This document shows, one piece after another, positions 6,900-10,099 of a stretch of 10,099 bases of DNA. Source of the DNA: Paraprevotella sp. (GTDB taxonomy: Bacteria; Bacteroidota; Bacteroidia; Bacteroidales; Bacteroidaceae). The position numbers and the translations under genes are program-made. The notes beneath the pieces are model-generated. The model was not told where the DNA came from. It saw only the letters and a program-made list of their open reading frames with translations, and did no database searches. The stretch covers positions 1-10,099 of the forward strand of contig JAFOXE010000003.1 of NCBI GenBank assembly GCA_017425765.1, in the 5' to 3' direction. Positions within the stretch are counted from its first letter, which is position 1. Each line of letters opens with the position of its first letter.

Positions 6900-8126
6900 A
6901 TGAAAAAAACTTTATTGATAGCCTTCGGAATGGTTGCATTCTTTTGTGCGACACTACCTGCGGTACATGCTCAAAAAAACGAAAAGATACCGTATTCGCA
7001 CTATCTTTTTGCTTTCTTCTCGAACAACAGTCCACACGGCGAGCAAATCCGCTATGCACTAAGTGAAGATGGATTCAACTACACCTCGCTGTGCCAAGGT
7101 AGACCGGTAGTGGCGTCCGATACCATTGCATTGAAGAAAAGCATCCGTGACCCACACATCATTCGATCGCAAGACGGAAAAATGTTTTATATGGTTCTGA
7201 CCGACATGCGTTCGGACGAGGGATGGCAAAGTAACGATGGGCTTATTCTTATGAAGAGTACCGACTTGATTCATTGGCAACATACGGCTATCGACTTCCC
7301 TACCCGCTTTCCAAATCTACTAGGCTTTGATCGCAAGAACCTTCATGCGGTGTGGGCGCCCCAAACAATATGGGATGAAAAAGCGCAAAAGTACATGATA
7401 TACTATTCTATTGGCCGTCATGATTGGGAATATCCCACCGAGGATCCAAGATTCAAACAGCCTTATTTCAAACTATTTTATAGCTATGCGAATGAGGATT
7501 TCACAGACATTACAGAACCTCAACTTCTACTCGACTTTGGGAAAGCAAGTATAGATGGCGACATCGTGTACGACCGTAACAAGCAAGAGTATGTGCTCTT
7601 TTTTAAGGACGAAGGACGCTCGGTGATGAACAATGGTTTCCGTACCCGACAAGGTGTAATGCGAGCAACAAGCAAGAACGTTACTGGCCCCTACAACATA
7701 GAGTGGCGTCATATACAAAAGGCCGACCAGTTCCCCGTAGAGGGGTCAAGCGTATTTCCAAGTATAGATGGCACGCACTACATCCTTATGTACGATTGCT
7801 ATGCCAATGGATATTACCAATTCTGCAAAAGCGAGAATCTTAAGGATTTCACCTTTGTACAGAACACCAAAACGCATGGTGACTTTACACCGCGTCATGG
7901 CTCGGTGATGCACATTACCCAAGAGGAATGTGACCGTTTGAAAGCATGGTCTGACTTGAGCAATGCTATTGAACACCTACGCACACGTCCCGTGCCCACA
8001 CTCACTTTAGAACAACTAAAAAACCGTCCTATCTTGATTGAAAAGGCCACCAAGGTGCTGAATGGACCTTGCGACATTAATGCGTACCGAGCAATGTTGA
8101 AACTTCTTAACACTAAGAAGAAATAA
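6900..8126 (+). CDS. Secreted glycoside hydrolase family 43-like enzyme (probable arabinosidase type)
   Basis: A 408-residue predicted periplasmic enzyme. The signal peptide at 1-24 (KK, hydrophobic core, ending VHA) is followed by Gln25; there is no lipobox Cys. The body has the repeated blade pattern of five-bladed propeller GH43-type glycosidases: SEDGFNY (55-61), RDPHII (83-88), WAPQTIWD (152-159), SIDGDIVYD (217-225), VEGSSVF (280-286) and HGSV (333-336). By family logic Asp84 is the candidate base, Asp219 the pKa modulator and Glu281 the acid; this assignment is inference. Many relatives remove arabinose side chains, but substrate cannot be read here. Residues about 341-408 form a charged, helix-rich tail. 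It follows the NUDIX gene by 21 bases with no promoter seen, and ends at a perfect terminator. Confidence 0.82.
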   Translation: MKKTLLIAFGMVAFFCATLPAVHAQKNEKIPYSHYLFAFFSNNSPHGEQIRYALSEDGFNYTSLCQGRPVVASDTIALKKSIRDPHIIRSQDGKMFYMVLTDMRSDEGWQSNDGLILMKSTDLIHWQHTAIDFPTRFPNLLGFDRKNLHAVWAPQTIWDEKAQKYMIYYSIGRHDWEYPTEDPRFKQPYFKLFYSYANEDFTDITEPQLLLDFGKASIDGDIVYDRNKQEYVLFFKDEGRSVMNNGFRTRQGVMRATSKNVTGPYNIEWRHIQKADQFPVEGSSVFPSIDGTHYILMYDCYANGYYQFCKSENLKDFTFVQNTKTHGDFTPRHGSVMHITQEECDRLKAWSDLSNAIEHLRTRPVPTLTLEQLKNRPILIEKATKVLNGPCDINAYRAMLKLLNTKKK

Positions 8127-8143
8127 CCACGTGTACATTTCAT

Positions 8144-8189
8144 AAAACGTTAATCGCCGGAATGATTTGTTCCGGCGATTAACGTTTTT
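8144..8189. terminator. Bidirectional terminator between convergent GH43-type genes
   Basis: The arms 8144-8162 and 8170-8188 are perfectly complementary over 19 bases with a 7-base loop (TGATTTG). The plus strand continues as T5 and the minus strand ends the stem with T4, so it can stop both the queA-NUDIX-GH43 transcript and the convergent transcript of the second GH43-type gene. Confidence 0.9.
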
Positions 8190-8220
8190 CCTTTTCCCCA
8201 CAATGCGAGGATATGCTGTT

Positions 8221-9354
8221 CTACTTTAATTGATCAAGACTCCACGAATCACGCCATGGTATAATGGGCGTGCCCTCCTCATTGAATTCTATAGGTAACC
8301 AAATATGACGTGAACGGCGTAAGTGTCGTGGATTCCACACGTCGGCCATAAACACAAATCCGTCTTCCTTCCCCGGCACCTTCAACACAAATGTGCCTTG
8401 CCCTCCAAAGGTTCGATTGGCATGCTCACCCACAAACGGCGATTCGTGTTGCTGCCACGGTCCCCACAACGATGGAGCAGAAAACATTCGGGCTTTATTA
8501 GGGGCCCAACCCGTGCATCCGCTGGCTATCAGCCAATATTTTCCATTGCGAAAAAAGATGGTAGGAGCCTCATTTTGACCTCCGGGAGCTATGCGTATAT
8601 ATTTACCGGTATAGTCTAAATAATCATCGGTCAATTCGGCCATTATGAGTGTAAGATTTTCCTCGGACGAGAATATATGATATGCTTTGTCGTCGGAATC
8701 CACAAACACGGTCATGTCGCGACTCATCTGTCCACCCTCGAAATCACGCGCCGTGAGCATGCCCTTTACAATGGCCACACGCCATTCCGGTGTCCACCAT
8801 TCCTTGTAGTCGCTTTCCTTTTGTGCTCGCGCCGTGGCAATATCCTTCTCCGTAAAGTCACAAGGCCACACACCGGCATTCGGACGCAACGATCTCAAAA
8901 AACGGAAAGGTCCTGTGGGGGTATCGCTCACTGCAAAGCCTACTCGAGCAGCCTCATACCCTCGTCCCTTTAATTCTAGATGAAAAAGCATCACAAACTT
9001 AGCGGTCTTTTTATTATACACCACCTTAGGACGTTCCATAATGCAACCGCGTTCTATCGGGCTACCAGACTCCGACGAAACCGAAAGTGCCACACCGGCA
9101 TCGGTCCAATTCATGAGGTCTTTTGAAGTATACACCTCTACACCCACTTCGGTAGAGAATCCTCGATCAGGACGGTTCTCACCATACCAATAATAGATTC
9201 CCTCATGGTATAAAATACCACCACCATGAGCATTTATGTGCTCACCATTGGTGTCGGGCCACATTTGTGCCGGACGGAATTCTGTAACTTGCGCTCGAAC
9301 ACAAGTGAATCCGAATGCACAAGCACACATTAAAAATATCTTCTTTATTTTCAT
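8221..9354 (-). CDS. Secreted GH43-superfamily glycosidase (GH43_24/34-like, arabinogalactan type)
   Basis: A 377-residue predicted periplasmic enzyme. The signal peptide at 1-21 ends VRA before Gln22, with no lipobox Cys. The propeller motifs are INAHGGGILYH (40-50), YYWYGEN (54-60), ERPKVVYN (107-114), SRDMTVFVD (211-219), GGQNEAPTIFF (258-268), SGCTGWAPN (278-286) and GGQGTFVL (317-324). This set resembles the GH43 subfamilies 24 and 34, which include exo-beta-1,3-galactosidases and arabinofuranosidases active on arabinogalactan. The usual first-blade catalytic Asp is replaced by the NAHGG region. Glu262 is the likely acid, Asp213 the pKa modulator, and Gln319 may stand in for the base, as reported for a galactanase of subfamily 24; these placements are inference. 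It is a single gene with its own promoter, convergent with the other GH43-like gene. Confidence 0.82.
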   Translation of the reverse strand: MKIKKIFLMCACAFGFTCVRAQVTEFRPAQMWPDTNGEHINAHGGGILYHEGIYYWYGENRPDRGFSTEVGVEVYTSKDLMNWTDAGVALSVSSESGSPIERGCIMERPKVVYNKKTAKFVMLFHLELKGRGYEAARVGFAVSDTPTGPFRFLRSLRPNAGVWPCDFTEKDIATARAQKESDYKEWWTPEWRVAIVKGMLTARDFEGGQMSRDMTVFVDSDDKAYHIFSSEENLTLIMAELTDDYLDYTGKYIRIAPGGQNEAPTIFFRNGKYWLIASGCTGWAPNKARMFSAPSLWGPWQQHESPFVGEHANRTFGGQGTFVLKVPGKEDGFVFMADVWNPRHLRRSRHIWLPIEFNEEGTPIIPWRDSWSLDQLK

Positions 9355-9407
9355 ACCTTATTTAATTATATATTATCACGACCACTTCACTCCATATCCG
9401 TTTCTTG

Positions 9408-9439
9408 CAAAGATAAACGTATTCACTTGAAAAAGCAAT
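9408..9439 (-). promoter_or_regulatory. Bacteroidetes-type promoter for the minus-strand GH43-type gene
   Basis: On the minus strand, ATTG at 9439-9436, a gap of 20 bases, and TATCTTTG at 9415-9408 fit the -33/-7 consensus with one mismatch in the -33. Transcription should start near 9401, giving a leader of about 47 bases before the ATG at 9354. Confidence 0.7.
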
Positions 9440-9449
9440 TCACGGGCCT

Positions 9450-9476
9450 CCGTATTGATTGCCACAACGAATACGG
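9450..9476. promoter_or_regulatory. Candidate operator upstream of the GH43-type promoter
   Basis: Inverted repeat CCGTATT (9450-9456) and AATACGG (9470-9476) with a 13-base spacer. It lies 10 bases beyond the -33 element and its centre (9463) is about 62 bases upstream of the inferred transcription start, a typical activator position. No T tract follows, so it does not look like a terminator. The function is inference from position and symmetry only. Confidence 0.35.
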
Positions 9477-9551
9477 GGCACACACCCGCGCACCACAAGC
9501 ATATTTTATCATTTGATGCTCATTGACCCAAAAGGTTTATTGGACCTCAAC

Positions 9552-9572
9552 AAAAAACACACGGGCGTGTGG
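9552..9572 (-). terminator. Small hairpin with T6, possible backup terminator; copy 2 of the A6-CACACG motif
   Basis: CACAC (9558-9562), loop GGGC, GTGTG (9567-9571). On the minus strand the stem is followed by TTTTTT (9557-9552). It is short, but it lies just downstream of the stronger minus-strand terminator at 9574-9616, so it could act as a backup. The same motif with different central bases occurs at 2810-2828. Confidence 0.4.
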
Positions 9573-9573
9573 C

Positions 9574-9616
9574 TAAAAAAAGACGTACGTCTGATAGGCA
9601 TACAGACGTACGTCTT
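9574..9616 (-). terminator. Terminator of the small minus-strand gene, built from nested palindromes
   Basis: The arms 9580-9593 and 9603-9616 are perfectly complementary over 14 bases with a 9-base loop. On the minus strand the stem is followed by an uninterrupted T run (9580-9574), a classic rho-independent terminator about 55 bases after the stop at 9671. Unusually, the arm core AGACGTACGTCT is itself a perfect 12-base palindrome, so the two arms are both inverted and direct repeats. Confidence 0.82.
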
Positions 9617-9628
9617 GTTATATTCAAC

Positions 9629-9667
9629 ATGCTCATGTAATATCCCTCTACATGAGCATCTGTTTTT
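9629..9667 (+). terminator. Hairpin with plus-strand T tract just after the small minus-strand gene
   Basis: ATGCTCATGTA (9629-9639) and its exact complement (9649-9659) form an 11-base stem with a 9-base loop, followed on the plus strand by CTGTTTTTC. The minus strand lacks a T tract after the stem, so its polarity points to a plus-strand transcript, although no plus-strand gene or promoter is apparent. It may instead be a protective 3' stem on the minus-strand mRNA. Confidence 0.5.
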
Positions 9668-9670
9668 CAT

Positions 9671-9928
9671 CTATTTCTGAATACCTAGTTTCTCACTCAA
9701 TGTGGTACACATGGCTTCAAAAGCGGTATCGATATAATGGGGATGAGCCACCAACTCGGCATAGGTCATTGAATCGTAACATACGGGAGCCTCTTCCGAG
9801 GGAATAGTTGCCATGAATATTGTCTCTTCATTCCCTTCAGACGTTTTACGCACCAACTTCACTACATGATAACCTATATTACACAAAAAATCGGCCTTAA
9901 ACTCAGGGCTGAGGTGTTCCATATTCAT
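9671..9928 (-). CDS. Small protein of unknown function
   Basis: A protein of 85 residues that I do not recognise. It starts MNMEHLSPEFKADFLCNIGY, continues with a strand-like segment (HVVKLVRKTSEGNEETIFMATI), and ends in a likely amphipathic helix (YIDTAFEAMCTTLSEKLG). There is no signal peptide, membrane segment or metal-binding motif; it is acidic and probably cytoplasmic. It is supported as a gene by a good promoter and a strong terminator on the same strand. A longer frame begins at a TTG at 9958, but that codon lies inside the -7 box TATATTTG, so it cannot be on the transcript. The ATG at 9928 is preferred; an ATG at 9922 is possible. It is transcribed alone. Confidence 0.7.
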   Translation of the reverse strand: MNMEHLSPEFKADFLCNIGYHVVKLVRKTSEGNEETIFMATIPSEEAPVCYDSMTYAELVAHPHYIDTAFEAMCTTLSEKLGIQK

Positions 9929-9955
9929 CGCAATATTCTTTTCATTTGGTACGGA

Positions 9956-9987
9956 CAAATATAGTCCGAATATGCGAAGAGGCCAAG
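9956..9987 (-). promoter_or_regulatory. Bacteroidetes-type promoter for the small unknown gene
   Basis: On the minus strand, CTTG at 9987-9984, a gap of 20 bases, and TATATTTG at 9963-9956 fit the consensus with one mismatch in the -33. Transcription should start near 9949, about 21 bases before the ATG at 9928. Confidence 0.7.
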
Positions 9988-10015
9988 ATGTACAGTGCGT
10001 TTTTTATGGTAAATC

Positions 10016-10027
10016 GCGTAATTACGC
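10016..10027. repeat. 12-base perfect palindrome in the right-hand intergenic region
   Basis: GCGTAATTACGC is its own complement. It lies about 30 bases upstream of the -33 element of the small minus-strand gene and about 54 bases before a -7-like box on the plus strand, so it could be a regulator site. No spacer or second copy is seen, and chance is possible. Confidence 0.3.
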
Positions 10028-10080
10028 TTTCATGGAGTACATTTTTTCATAGGAAAAGCTACAACATCCGGTAATATGAT

Positions 10081-10088
10081 TAAATTTG
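10081..10088 (+). promoter_or_regulatory. Possible -7 box for a gene beyond the right edge
   Basis: TAAATTTG matches TAnnTTTG, but no -33 TTTG lies 19-21 bases upstream (the sequence there is AGCT) and no coding region follows inside the window. It is given as a lead only. Confidence 0.25.
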
Positions 10089-10099
10089 TCGCATCACAC

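Larger units (their letters stand above)
9477..9670. other. Non-coding stretch with three consecutive hairpins
   Basis: Together with 9355-9476 this makes about 316 bases without a convincing gene. The left part is the leader, promoter and possible operator of the GH43-type gene. From 9552 to 9659 three hairpins follow one another, listed separately. A 73-codon plus-strand reading frame runs through all three but has no family resemblance. I see no TAnnTTTG box on the plus strand that would start a small RNA here. Confidence 0.6.

Noticed and set aside
6900..9354. A polysaccharide utilisation locus
   Set aside because: No SusC, SusD, surface glycan-binding protein or regulator is present in the window; two glycosidases alone do not make such a locus.
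9459..9680. Plus-strand open frame of 73 codons in the gap between the GH43-type gene and the small gene
   Set aside because: It runs through all three hairpins, overlaps the end of the minus-strand small gene, has no promoter box and no family resemblance, and has low-complexity hydrophobic content typical of random frames.

Overview
The window looks like chromosome of a Bacteroidales bacterium, possibly Prevotella-like; genus is inference only. The support is Bacteroidetes-type proteins (the long QueA, a DUF2027-Smr fusion, GH43-type secreted enzymes), several promoters fitting the Bacteroidetes TTTG-N19-21-TAnnTTTG pattern, A/T-rich leaders without clear Shine-Dalgarno sequences, and signal peptides whose predicted cut is followed by Gln. 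No tRNA, rRNA, CRISPR array, insertion sequence or phage gene was seen.

Layout. 1-139: the 5' end of pdxJ (minus strand, vitamin B6 synthesis) runs off the left edge. 140-244: a divergent promoter region. 245-2811: nadK (NAD kinase) and, 11 bases later, a half-size ABC exporter, closed by a long terminator hairpin. 2948-3792: xth, an AP endonuclease/exonuclease III, behind the best promoter in the window. 3822-3862: a terminator shared with the convergent DUF2027-Smr gene (minus, 3884-5017). 5018-5079: a second, very tight divergent promoter region. 5080-8126: queA, an Idi-like NUDIX hydrolase and a secreted GH43-like enzyme in one apparent operon with gaps of 11 and 21 bases. 8144-8188: a perfect bidirectional terminator. 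8221-9354: a second secreted GH43-type enzyme on the minus strand with its own promoter. 9355-9670: a non-coding stretch with a possible operator and three consecutive hairpins. 9671-9928: a small unrecognised minus-strand gene with its own promoter. 9988-10099: intergenic, with a 12-base palindrome and one isolated -7-like box.

How the genes fit together. The left two thirds is cofactor, DNA-repair and RNA-modification housekeeping. The right part holds two predicted periplasmic enzymes with the five-bladed propeller glycosidase fold, probably acting on arabinose- or galactose-containing plant glycans. No SusC/SusD pair or sensor-regulator lies in the window, so they are not an obvious polysaccharide utilisation locus. 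I found no clear new multi-gene system. The observations most worth checking are non-coding: the nested-palindrome terminator and its two neighbouring hairpins, the inverted repeat about 60 bases upstream of the inferred start of the second GH43 transcript, and two interleaved divergent promoter pairs. The promoter reading also moves the starts of two genes away from TTG codons that lie inside -7 boxes.
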